DNA of 47,001 nucleotides from Oligoflexales bacterium (GTDB lineage Bacteria > Bdellovibrionota_B > Oligoflexia > Oligoflexales > RGVZ01), in contig CANILH010000017.1 in assembly GCA_947468665.1 (NCBI GenBank), forward strand, positions 1-47,001, in the 5' to 3' direction. The position numbers were made by a program, and so were the translations under genes. Shown here one piece after another: positions 1 to 7,066 of the stretch (position 1 is the stretch's first letter; each line of letters opens with the position of its first letter). Under the pieces are notes generated by a model. The model did not search any database and had not been told where the DNA came from. It saw nothing but the letters and a program-made list of their open reading frames with translations.

Positions 1-351
1 AAGGCCGTCGCTGATCTTCTGGCTCAGGGCGTACATGCGCTTCATCCAACGGCCCAGGTGGGAATCCTCGTCGGAGGCCTGCTGGGAATTATCCTGCCTT
101 TGATTGAGAAGGCCCTGCCTGAGAAAGCCAAAAAATATCTGCCGTCAGCCACCGGTTTGGGACTTTCCATGGTGATTCCGTTTTTCAATTCTCTTGGAAT
201 GTTTGTCGGGGCTCTGATCGCGATGCTGCTTGAGACATTCAAACCAAAAGTGGCGTCTGATTATGTGGTGCCCGTGGCCTCAGGCATCATCGCCGGTGAG
301 TCTATCATGGGTATTCTGGTGGCTCTGCTCATGGCGTCCGGAATGCTTTGA
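1..351 (+). CDS. Oligopeptide transporter (OPT)-type family, C-terminal part
   Basis: The reading frame is open from the first base, so the gene starts outside the window. The 116 residues seen are mostly membrane helices: GILVGGLLGIILPLIEKALP, then a short charged loop, then a helix with GLGLSMVIPFFNSLGMFVG, a loop with PKVASDYVVP, and a last helix rich in Gly and Ala ending MASGML. A late helix with GLGLxxxIPFxxSLxxFxG followed by an SGIIAGES-like helix is typical of the end of OPT-family transporters, which import peptides or metal chelates using a proton gradient. The substrate cannot be told from this part. The assignment rests on pattern recall and could be another polytopic transporter. 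Confidence 0.55.
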   Translation, partial: KAVADLLAQGVHALHPTAQVGILVGGLLGIILPLIEKALPEKAKKYLPSATGLGLSMVIPFFNSLGMFVGALIAMLLETFKPKVASDYVVPVASGIIAGESIMGILVALLMASGML

Positions 352-408
352 GGAGTTTTTCAGCGGGCTACAATCATGAAGCCGATCGGCCAGGCTCACT
401 AACAAGGC

Positions 409-732
409 TTAACTCTGTTGATCTAGTGCCGCGGCGAATTGTCGAAACTCGTTTAAATGAACGGTGACGATGGTAAAAAAAATCTCCCAGTTGATTTTAT
501 CGTATTCGTGGACACAAAGATTACGAAAGCCTACACCATCCGCGATCAGCTATCAGAACAGACGCGCAGTCCACGCTGGTTTTGATTAAACGTTCTAAAT
601 TTAGGATTAATATGTCCTGCATATCGGCTTGTTCTGACTTAGCGCGTGAGCCGATTTTGGCATATGGGATTCAATTCGTTTCAAACAACGAGCGATTGAA
701 TCAAGCTTTTGACTTCGTACGTCCTTCGACAC
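409..732 (-). pseudogene. Broken HepT-like HEPN toxin (DUF86)
   Basis: Read in three frames, this stretch gives a recognisable HepT protein. It begins GTG with MSKDVRSQKLDSIARCLKRI and shifts frame near 624-626, where one base appears lost between NKP and DMQDILILNLERLIKT. A second break near 533-538 loses roughly 30 codons after IADRGW. The last piece reads VGFRNLCVHEYDKINWEIF and ends LDQQS-stop. RNLCVHEY is the RX4HXY motif of HepT: Arg and His form the RNase site and the Tyr is the residue that MntA-type partners AMPylate. The GTG overlaps the end of the upstream nucleotidyltransferase frame by 32 bp, as in intact modules. With two lesions the toxin cannot be active. Confidence 0.85.
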
Positions 733-1138
733 GAAAGATCCTTTCCCGGGCTTCAGCCGCTAAAGCTCGCTTACGAGTTTGGTAGTCCGCCTCATCTGAC
801 AGCATTCGTATCAGCAGGCGTCCCATTAAGTCAGTATCGTGATTTATTAAGATTCAGCCTTTGGATAAAGCTTCCTTGAAGACTGTACCCGTTGCCGTTT
901 GCAGGTCTATCAGGTCGACCGCCCGTCCCGTGGATTTTTCCACTAGCGTTAGTAATTGTAGCTTCTGGTCAGTGTTGAGAGGGGTTGGGCCGGCGATAGC
1001 GATATCAACGTCACTTTCGGGTCTCTCACTAGATGTGCCAAATGAACCGAACAAAATAGCGATCCGAACCAAAGCCTCGCCTTCGAGATTCTTTAGCAGG
1101 TTTTCCAGATCAGATTTGTTCGCTTCAGTTGATTTCAT
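701..1138 (-). pseudogene. MntA-like minimal nucleotidyltransferase antitoxin with in-frame stop
   Basis: The first 94 residues are a minimal nucleotidyltransferase with the signature LFGSFGTSSERPESDVDIAI (GSx10DxD), which in MntA antitoxins transfers AMP to the partner toxin. A TGA at 854-856 stops the protein after ALSKG. Reading on in the same frame gives ILINHDTDLMGRLLIRMLSD, then EADYQTRKRALAAEARERIF and a stop at 701-703, exactly the C-terminal helix expected of this family. The TGA therefore looks like a nonsense mutation, possibly CGA to TGA. The truncated 94-residue product keeps the catalytic motif and might still fold. The next gene on the strand is the broken HEPN toxin. Confidence 0.85.
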
Positions 1139-1290
1139 ACCAATTCATTGAGCCTCTATCACGAGATTAACTCATAACAGTCTATCATGACTCGTGAAAT
1201 CCTGCCGCTGATCACTTTGACCTATTAATATCCATCGTTCGTCCTCGCGATGCGGACCACGAGGAGGTCGTTTTTGGCTAATATTTAGAC

Positions 1291-1309
1291 AAAACTCCGG
1301 CGTCGGAGT
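1291..1309 (-). terminator. Hairpin terminator, first copy of a recurring hairpin
   Basis: Read on the minus strand, ACTCCG-ACGC-CGGAGT forms a 6-bp stem with a 4-nt loop followed by TTTT. It lies just beyond the end of the hydrolase fragment. Near-identical copies follow the intact hydrolase (3814-3834) and sit inside the end of the SH3 gene (35297-35312). Confidence 0.6.
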
Positions 1310-1334
1310 GAATGCCGGAGTGAATATCGTTATC

Positions 1335-1508
1335 TTACCGCAGGCAGCCGAATGCTACTTCTTGTAATCCTCTGCTGTCAAACGCCGTGATCCGACCATA
1401 ATCGTCGACGGCGGTCACGACGGAAGTATCGGTTAGGGCAACAACGGCCTCGTGAGTTGAGGTGTTGATAGCGGCAATAGAGTTGAACCCGTAAGTTTGT
1501 CCATCTTG
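1335..1508 (-). pseudogene. C-terminal fragment of a second beta-lactamase-fold hydrolase
   Basis: The minus strand encodes DGQTYGFNSIAAINTSTHEA, then VVALTDTSVV and VAFGCLR-stop. This aligns with the last ~55 residues of the intact hydrolase at 3860-4927 (HNGQTYGFNSIVAINSSTHE ... VAFSCLR). The two differ at many positions and in a short insertion (AVDDYGRITAFD), so this is a remnant of a paralogue and not a fresh copy. Homology stops abruptly near 1503, where the sequence joins an unrelated frame on the other strand. The same hairpin follows both genes. Confidence 0.8.
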
Positions 1509-1906
1509 CGAACGGCAACAACCTGGATCTTGGTCAATTGAAATTGGATGATGAATACAGCAACGGCACCGATGGCCACACTGCCGTGCCAGGGCACGCC
1601 GACACACAGACCGATTTCTCCATGACGGCGACATGGAGCTTCACACTGGACGCTCCCGCTACTCTGTCATTTGATAACTACCACCGAACAGGCTATTTTT
1701 CTGCTGAGCACGTTTCTCATATTGTTGTCTTGAATGCAGATGGTGCTGTGGTTTCGGTATTGTCTATGCCAAAAGAAAGCACCTCTGACGTCGTATATTC
1801 TCTGAATGATGAGCTGCCAGCTGGATCTTACAAGCTTCTATTTGTGATTCACTCAGCCCAGGACTCGCTCTTTAGGTTCAGCTTCAAAGCCCAAACGAAC
1901 CACTAA
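1505..1906 (+). pseudogene. 5'-truncated secreted-type protein of unknown family
   Basis: An open frame runs from the junction with the hydrolase fragment to a stop at 1904-1906. A TTG at 1538 could act as a start, but the frame stays open further upstream, there is no convincing ribosome binding site, and the left end is a rearrangement breakpoint. I therefore read it as the tail of a larger gene. The sequence is polar and beta-strand rich (TATWSFTLDAPATLSFDNYH; SHIVVLNADGAVVSVLSMPK; LPAGSYKLLFVIHSA), resembling an extracellular beta-sandwich domain. No family recognised. It ends 3 bp before the convergent gene at 1910. Confidence 0.45.
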
Positions 1907-1909
1907 GTT

Positions 1910-2443
1910 CTAAGCCGCTTTGCGCTTTTTGGCCTCGTAGACTTTCATAAAGTCCGCGAGGTCTTTTTGCAGCCAGGGGAGTTTGCCGGGTTTGCGTTTG
2001 CCCTCCATCTCAACCATATCCGTAAGAAATTTGAGCTTTTGATCAAGGGGTGAGACGGTTGGGGCGTTGCGCAGGCGATGAATGGACGAAGGGTCAATTT
2101 TTTCTGGACTGATATATTCAGCGAAGAAGTGGCTATCGTCCAAAATAGAATGTTCGATTTTGATCAGCCACGGCCTGCTGTACCAGTAGTCGTACATCTC
2201 AATGTCGCCGGTTTCCATGGCCAGTCGCATCGGGCAATTTTGGGGTCCTTCAGCCAGATAGATGGTTGACCTGTCATCAGCGCTTATCGGGATTCCATAG
2301 TAACCTATAAAAACTTCCACGCCGTCCGGGGCGAGGTATTCATAGATGCCTGGTCGCGCGACGTCGAATGGGCAAACGATCTTGCTTTTGTATTTTGTAT
2401 TTCGCCAGTCGCTTAGATTTGGAAATTTTGATTTGTAGTCCAT
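1910..2443 (-). CDS. Hypothetical protein, 177 aa
   Basis: Not recognised. A strong site AAGGAG lies 7 bases before the ATG, so the start is secure. The protein has no signal peptide or membrane segment and is rich in aromatic residues (EMYDYWYSRPWLIKIEHSIL) with a lysine-rich C-terminal helix ending VYEAKKRKAA. The middle part (YEYLAPDGVEVFIGYYGIPI) suggests a mixed alpha/beta cytoplasmic protein. A second unrecognised gene lies about 100 bp upstream on the same strand. Confidence 0.6.
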   Translation of the reverse strand: MDYKSKFPNLSDWRNTKYKSKIVCPFDVARPGIYEYLAPDGVEVFIGYYGIPISADDRSTIYLAEGPQNCPMRLAMETGDIEMYDYWYSRPWLIKIEHSILDDSHFFAEYISPEKIDPSSIHRLRNAPTVSPLDQKLKFLTDMVEMEGKRKPGKLPWLQKDLADFMKVYEAKKRKAA

Positions 2444-2543
2444 GTTTATACTCCTTGATTGAAGATTTAAAAATAAACGCCCTTGCCGTTTGCGCCCTCG
2501 GATCGTTTTTGAGGAACTTTAGGATGAGGGAATAGATTTTTGA

Positions 2544-2912
2544 TTAAATAAGCACCTCTATAAGCGCATGAAATTGCTGGTATAAATAAGATTTCGCATC
2601 CTTGGCCAGTCTTGCGGGAAGGCGGAGACATACTAAAATATATCCTCGCGGTGTCTTAAATAAGTGGTGCATCGAAAAATGCTTTAGCAGAGTTGGAATC
2701 GCGGCCTCGTTGACGTCAGAGTTTAAAACCCCTGCTACGTCCGCGGCCACGGTCTGAAGACTTCTATTTGACGCGATAGCTGAATCCAGAAATTTTCGTT
2801 CAGGTGAGAAAAAATGAATATTTGCCTTGTGGTAAATATCCATCTTGCCAAGACGCATAACAAAATCCGGGGCGCGGCCTATTTTAATGTGATTGGGTGA
2901 TGTAAATGTCAT
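2544..2912 (-). CDS. Hypothetical protein, 122 aa
   Basis: Not recognised. The frame extends eight codons further upstream, but AAAGGAG stands 7 bases before the internal ATG at 2910-2912, so I choose MTFTSPNHIKIGRAPDFVM as the start. The protein is soluble, with a helix-rich middle (SLQTVAADVAGVLNSDVNEA) and a hydrophobic C-terminus (YLYQQFHALIEVLI). It precedes the 177-aa unknown on the same strand and may be cotranscribed with it. Codon use is more AT-rich than in the housekeeping genes of this window. Confidence 0.5.
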   Translation of the reverse strand: MTFTSPNHIKIGRAPDFVMRLGKMDIYHKANIHFFSPERKFLDSAIASNRSLQTVAADVAGVLNSDVNEAAIPTLLKHFSMHHLFKTPRGYILVCLRLPARLAKDAKSYLYQQFHALIEVLI

Positions 2913-3135
2913 GACGGCACTCCTTTTGCTGAGCAAGTGCCGGCACGGTAACAGGATTTTGCGATGTCAACGATTGGCAGTCGGCTGTTTTTTGCCGGAA
3001 ATCATCACTATTCGCTAACAGACAATAAATAAGGAGACGGTTTGAGCGAGGCTAATAATGCGAAACCTAACGATTTATAGGTGGATTGCTGACGAGAAAT
3101 TTCACGGACATGCCGTCCGCGTCGGATATCTCATA

Positions 3136-3708
3136 TCAACTGCGGACGAGTCCCTCTGCCTGCACTTCCATTTGCATATAAAGAGAAAGATAACCTGATA
3201 ATTTGGCGGCGTAACCGCGCGACTGGTGAACCAAAGGAAGCATTCCATTTTTCATCGCTAAATCAAGAGAAAAGGAAGGGCCTAGCTCCGCCGCGATAAA
3301 TGGATACAAGCGACACTCCTGCGCGCGCCCTCCTAACAGGTCTACGCCCGTGGACTTAAGCTTTCTCGCGCTCGATCCAGTTAGAATAAATTGGCGTCGA
3401 AGGCGTTTTTTCCTCCCGCGACTTTCATGCCATTGGGTTTCGATCCAGTGATGGACAACGGGAAGAAGTTCAGGAATTCTTTGGATTTCATCGATGACCC
3501 AAATCCTTACCTCCGGATGTCCGGAGATGATTTCACTGAGTAACTCAGGGTTCGCCATTAATTTGCGAAAAAGGGCGGGGTCAAGAAGGTCGAGAACCTG
3601 TGCGTCCTTGAATTTATTCTTTAATATTGTAGACTTACCAGCCCCTCGCGCTCCAAAAAGAAAAAAACTCTCTTCGGGCGGGGTAAAAAATCTGGGTATC
3701 AATTCCAT
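3136..3708 (-). pseudogene. AAA_14 / DUF4143 ATPase, truncated after the ATPase domain
   Basis: The N-terminal 190 residues are a typical AAA_14 ATPase: P-loop FLFGARGAGKST, Walker B IWVIDEIQRIPELLPVVHHW, sensor LTGSSARKL, then GGRAQECRLYPFIAAEL and GYLSLYMQMEVQAEGLVRS-stop. Family members run to about 380-400 residues and continue past EVQAEGLVR into a DUF4143 domain. Here translation stops one residue later and I find no continuation in any frame of the next 200 bp. The 3' half is therefore deleted. A ribosome site GGAG lies 7-8 bases before the ATG. These proteins are often strain-specific, with unclear roles. Confidence 0.75.
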
Positions 3709-3721
3709 AAATAGGCTCCAA

Positions 3722-3742
3722 ATTAGGATTTATAATCCTAAT
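3722..3742. promoter_or_regulatory. Perfect 9-bp inverted repeat upstream of the AAA_14 gene
   Basis: ATTAGGATT-TAT-AATCCTAAT is a perfect inverted repeat with a 3-nt centre, ending 14 bp before the AAA_14 start codon. Its AT-rich centre could contain a -10 element (TTATAA on the minus strand). It looks like an operator or a mobile-element boundary. Confidence 0.5.
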
Positions 3743-3813
3743 ATTCGACCTTAATTCGCTCGCGGTACGATGCAGTTGTCAACAAAGGTTGCGTTTTGTG
3801 TTTGAAATTTAGG

Positions 3814-3834
3814 CAAAAACTCCGGCGTCGGAGT
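3814..3834 (-). terminator. Terminator of the beta-lactamase-fold hydrolase gene
   Basis: On the minus strand ACTCCG-ACGC-CGGAGT is followed by TTTTTGCC, a short but clean intrinsic terminator about 25 bp past the stop codon. The preceding CACTCCGGCAATCACTCC partly repeats the stem. Confidence 0.65.
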
Positions 3835-3859
3835 GATTGCCGGAGTGAATGCCGTTGTC

Positions 3860-4927
3860 TTACCGCAGGCAGCTGAATGCTACATTCAGTATTCCAGTAT
3901 CAAATCCCGATGGCGTAAGAACAGTTGTGTCGGTTAGGGCAACAACGGCCTCATGAGTTGAGCTGTTTATAGCGACAATAGAGTTGAACCCGTAAGTCTG
4001 TCCATTATGCCAGATAAGAGACTTTTGAGGTTCTACGATCCAGTTCATGGCCATCCAGACGTTATGATCCGGAACGAACGTAAGAGGTGCTTGCGAGAGC
4101 TTTATGGCCGGCGCAAGAGATGTTGAGTCCGGGTCTATGTTTGCCCGGGTGTAGCGAATCATGTCATCGATTGTCGAGCGAAGACCACCAGCTGGGTTGG
4201 CCGCGGTTTTGTAAAGATCCCAGTGGGGCATATCCTGTGGTTCGCCCGTGCCTGTTGCTGTCCGGTCGACCATGATTCCTTTGGGGAATCGCTGAACGGC
4301 TGCCGCCGGAAGCTCAAAATAGCTATCAGTCATGCCCAGGGTATTCAGGATTTTTTCCTGCACTGCTTGGTCATAAGACTGACCAGATAATTCAGCCAAT
4401 ATTAGTCCCAGTAGCGTTTCACCCATGTTGGAGTATTTGTATGTAGCGCCAGGAACGGTTTTAAGAGGCGTTTTGAAATACAAGTCCTTAAAGACTGGTA
4501 TGGTAAGGCCTTCAAATGGGAACAATTCGTTTGTAATAGTTTGTCCCGGGAACATCCCCTCAACGATTCCCGACATGTGTGTCGTGAGATGCTGATATGT
4601 GATGATAGAGCCTGGCTTTTGCCAGGCAGCGGGAATTGGATCATCAAGATTAATTTTTCCGCCAATAATGCTCTGAGCCAGAAGGTTAGCTGTGAAGGTT
4701 TTTGTTACCGAGCCGATCTCAAAAATTTGATCCCTTTTGGCCTGGCCAAAGGTGCTCACGGCTGCTTGATTCATGTCGATGGCGGCTGCCACGATGGAGC
4801 GGCGATCAGGAAGGTTGGCGTAGCCTTGTTTCAAACACGCATCCAGAGCCGCGACATCGGCAATTGCATTTGTAGTGTTAAGAAAAAAAATTATGCTGCC
4901 CAGGAGTTTAACCAATTTATTTCTCAC
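3860..4927 (-). CDS. Secreted serine hydrolase, class C beta-lactamase family
   Basis: About 355 residues. I choose the GTG at 4925-4927: GGAG lies 8 bases upstream, and the product then begins with a normal signal peptide (VRNKLVKLLGSIIFFLNTTN, cleavage after AIA). A longer ATG frame from 5005 would put 26 polar residues before it. Catalytic motifs of the serine beta-lactamase/DD-peptidase fold are present: SVTK (SxxK, nucleophile Ser), YSN (YxN) and HNGQTYG (in place of KTG). The HxG third motif fits esterases and D-aminopeptidases as well as AmpC, so resistance cannot be claimed. It probably acts in the periplasm. A fragment of a paralogue lies at 1335-1508. Confidence 0.85.
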   Translation of the reverse strand: MRNKLVKLLGSIIFFLNTTNAIADVAALDACLKQGYANLPDRRSIVAAAIDMNQAAVSTFGQAKRDQIFEIGSVTKTFTANLLAQSIIGGKINLDDPIPAAWQKPGSIITYQHLTTHMSGIVEGMFPGQTITNELFPFEGLTIPVFKDLYFKTPLKTVPGATYKYSNMGETLLGLILAELSGQSYDQAVQEKILNTLGMTDSYFELPAAAVQRFPKGIMVDRTATGTGEPQDMPHWDLYKTAANPAGGLRSTIDDMIRYTRANIDPDSTSLAPAIKLSQAPLTFVPDHNVWMAMNWIVEPQKSLIWHNGQTYGFNSIVAINSSTHEAVVALTDTTVLTPSGFDTGILNVAFSCLR

Positions 4928-5394
4928 GACTGACTCTCCATGGATTTTGAGTACGCTAAGGTTCCTTGGGGGAGTTGCTATATCAATAAAATATTGAAAC
5001 GGCAATAAATTTCATGTCTTGTTAATAAAATTATTATAAATTAATGAAATTAATTCGGTGAATTGCGGCTCTCCGGAGTTGGGTGCAACCGTCCGAAATG
5101 TCGTGGTTTTGTGCCGTTAACCTTTGAGGAAGCCTCCGGTGGACGTTTTTTTTAGGGCGTCTGCCACAGGTAATGAGTAAAAAACAGGCGTTACATGCGA
5201 CGAGCCCCGCCAAGGCGGCGCCCGCGATCTCATCGGGCTACCATTCACTATACCAAAAACTTCCCTGTAATTTCAACTTTTTGACATTTTTTTATAGTAA
5301 ATTACCTGCATAATTTTATAGACAATTAATGGCTAAATTTTATATTCTGGAAGAATATTCTGGGCGGCGGACAGGTCAACAGAGGGAATCAACC
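4928..5394. other. Intergenic region between hydrolase and Fic genes
   Basis: This 467-bp stretch separates divergent genes. It is AT-rich at both ends and has a GC-rich patch at 5195-5240 (GACGAGCCCCGCCAAGGCGG). TTGACA at 5281 followed by AT-rich sequence could be a -35 box for fic, but no good -10 sits at the right distance. I see no gene or RNA here. Confidence 0.4.
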
Positions 5395-6954
5395 ATGGCA
5401 AGACAGCCGAAGCCCAAAAACGAAAAAATTGCGGACGCACTGAAAGCGGCCAAGACTGCTGCCGGAGGCGGCCACGTACTCCAGACAAAGAAGCTGACGC
5501 GCTCCCAGGCGACTGTGCTCGCCCAAGCCGGCTGGCTTCTGGATGTGCACGCTGGCTGGAAGGCTCTCGTTACTCCCGGGACTGAGGAAGGAGATACGAT
5601 TCCCTTCTTCAGTAATTACTGGGAATTCGTTAGGAAGTACTTAAACGATCGCCTCGGGGATGATTACGTTCTGTCACCCATTCCGAGCCTCGCACTACAT
5701 TCTGATTTATACTCCATTCCTGTGCAACTTGCGGTGACGACGACCCGTACGACGCAGGGACCGGTAGCGCTCCTCCACGGTGTAGGGCTCATGGTGATCA
5801 GCGACGCCAGGTACGACACATCGGGCGCGGTGCTGCGCGATGGCGGTCTCCGGATCCTGCCGCAGGAGCGCGCGCTCGCTGCTATGCCGGCCGCCTCCTA
5901 CAGAGCCCCCTCGGCTGAGCTTACGGCGGCCGTTGCGACGGTACGAAACATTCCAGAATTGGCGCGCCTACTTTTGAAGAATTCGACAGGCGGACCGGCG
6001 GCGGGGAGACTGATTGCCGCTTTAAAGGAAGTAGGGCGCGCGAGGGATGCTGAGATTATAGAGAAGTCCTTTGCGGCCGCCGGCGTAGAGATCTCGGTAT
6101 CAACACCCATGGGGAACTTCCGCACACTGGCCACCGCCGATGTTCGCTTGAAGTCTGGAATTGCGGCCCGCCTGACGAGTTTGTGGTCGCAGATGAGCGC
6201 TGCACTTGCAGATGTTCCACGTCCGAATTCGAACCTCGAGGCATTTCGCACCTCCACAAGCTACAAAATCACGGCAGCCATCAAAGAGGTCTACGTCAAC
6301 GATGCCTACAATTCACTTTCGATCGAAGGCTATCAGGTGACACCTGATTTGATCCAACGAGTTGCGGCGGGAACGTGGGACCTGGGGCGGCACGAGCAGG
6401 ATAAGAAGGCGCTCAGCGCTCTTGCAGCGCGAGGGTACTACGAGGCCTTCAACGCTACCGTACAGACGATCGTAGATATACACGCAGGTGCGCCTGACAT
6501 TGATACTCTCGAGCGGGCGACGCTTGACTGGCGAGGGCTGCTGTTTTCACCTGCGGCCAAAGCGGGTCTGATTCCAGTCGACAGCTTGGCGGGCTACCGC
6601 CAAAGCCCGGTCTATATTCGAGGCTCAATGCACGTACCACCGCCGCACGACAAACTGATGGACGCGATGGAGACTCTCTACAACTTGCTTCGTGCAGAGA
6701 AAGATCCGTGGATACGCGCTGTGCTGGGGCACTTTTTCTTCGTTCATATTCACCCTTTCCCGGATGGTAATGGCCGCACAGGGCGCTTCCTGATGAACGC
6801 GCTATTTGTTACGTCCGGATACGAATGGACGGTCTTGCGCGTTAGTCAGCGAACGCGTTACTTCGCTGCCCTCGAGAGGGCCACGATCGAGGGCAATCCA
6901 AGTGATCTGTCGGATTTTATCGCGGGCGAGATGACCGCTGGTGGCAAGGAATAA
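5395..6954 (+). CDS. Fic-domain AMP-transferase with AbiEi-like N-terminal region
   Basis: 519 residues from the ATG at 5395, preceded by AGAGGGA; an earlier in-frame ATG at 5329 lacks such a site. The Fic core motif HPFPDGNGRTGR starts at about residue 453 and is complete (catalytic His, the Asp/Gly/Asn phosphate loop and second Arg). The segment SLSIEG at residues 307-312 matches the inhibitory helix motif S/TxxxEG/N, with Glu311 as the predicted ATP-blocking residue, so the enzyme should be self-restrained. The first ~200 residues (RSQATVLAQAGWLLDVHAGW, YWEFVRKYLNDRLGDDYVLS) resemble the winged-helix AbiEi antitoxin fold. That suggests DNA binding or a fused regulatory part. The gene is visibly richer in GC than its neighbours, a sign of transfer. 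Its target is unknown. Confidence 0.85.
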   Translation: MARQPKPKNEKIADALKAAKTAAGGGHVLQTKKLTRSQATVLAQAGWLLDVHAGWKALVTPGTEEGDTIPFFSNYWEFVRKYLNDRLGDDYVLSPIPSLALHSDLYSIPVQLAVTTTRTTQGPVALLHGVGLMVISDARYDTSGAVLRDGGLRILPQERALAAMPAASYRAPSAELTAAVATVRNIPELARLLLKNSTGGPAAGRLIAALKEVGRARDAEIIEKSFAAAGVEISVSTPMGNFRTLATADVRLKSGIAARLTSLWSQMSAALADVPRPNSNLEAFRTSTSYKITAAIKEVYVNDAYNSLSIEGYQVTPDLIQRVAAGTWDLGRHEQDKKALSALAARGYYEAFNATVQTIVDIHAGAPDIDTLERATLDWRGLLFSPAAKAGLIPVDSLAGYRQSPVYIRGSMHVPPPHDKLMDAMETLYNLLRAEKDPWIRAVLGHFFFVHIHPFPDGNGRTGRFLMNALFVTSGYEWTVLRVSQRTRYFAALERATIEGNPSDLSDFIAGEMTAGGKE

Positions 6955-7027
6955 AGAGCTTTCTCCGAGCTTGCGATATTTTTCTGAACGATTAAAATGG
7001 CCACGCTCAAAGCGAATTTGAGCGAGC

Positions 7028-7061
7028 CGGAGTGAATGCAGTTGTCATGCCACAGGCAAAT
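7028..7061. repeat. Degenerate copy of the hydrolase 3'-end repeat
   Basis: GCCGGAGTGAATGCAGTTGT followed by CATGCCACAGGCA closely matches GCCGGAGTGAATGCCGTTGT / CTTACCGCAGGCA at 3839-3870 (the stop region of the hydrolase gene), with about four mismatches. Only this short part is present; the hairpin itself is not. Confidence 0.5.
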
Positions 7062-7066
7062 CTAAA

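Noticed and set aside
582-785. Plus-strand open frame opposite the MNT/HEPN remnants
   Set aside because: It is the complement of recognisable toxin and antitoxin sequence and has no ribosome binding site.
3860-4927. Antibiotic-resistance AmpC beta-lactamase
   Set aside because: SVTK and YSN fit the superfamily, but the third motif is HNG, common in esterases and peptidases; resistance cannot be claimed.
5090-5160. T-run after CCTCCGGTGGACG as a terminator
   Set aside because: No stable stem precedes the T-run and no gene on that strand ends nearby.
4928-5394. tRNA or other structured RNA in the gap before fic
   Set aside because: No cloverleaf, T-loop or riboswitch core could be traced by eye.
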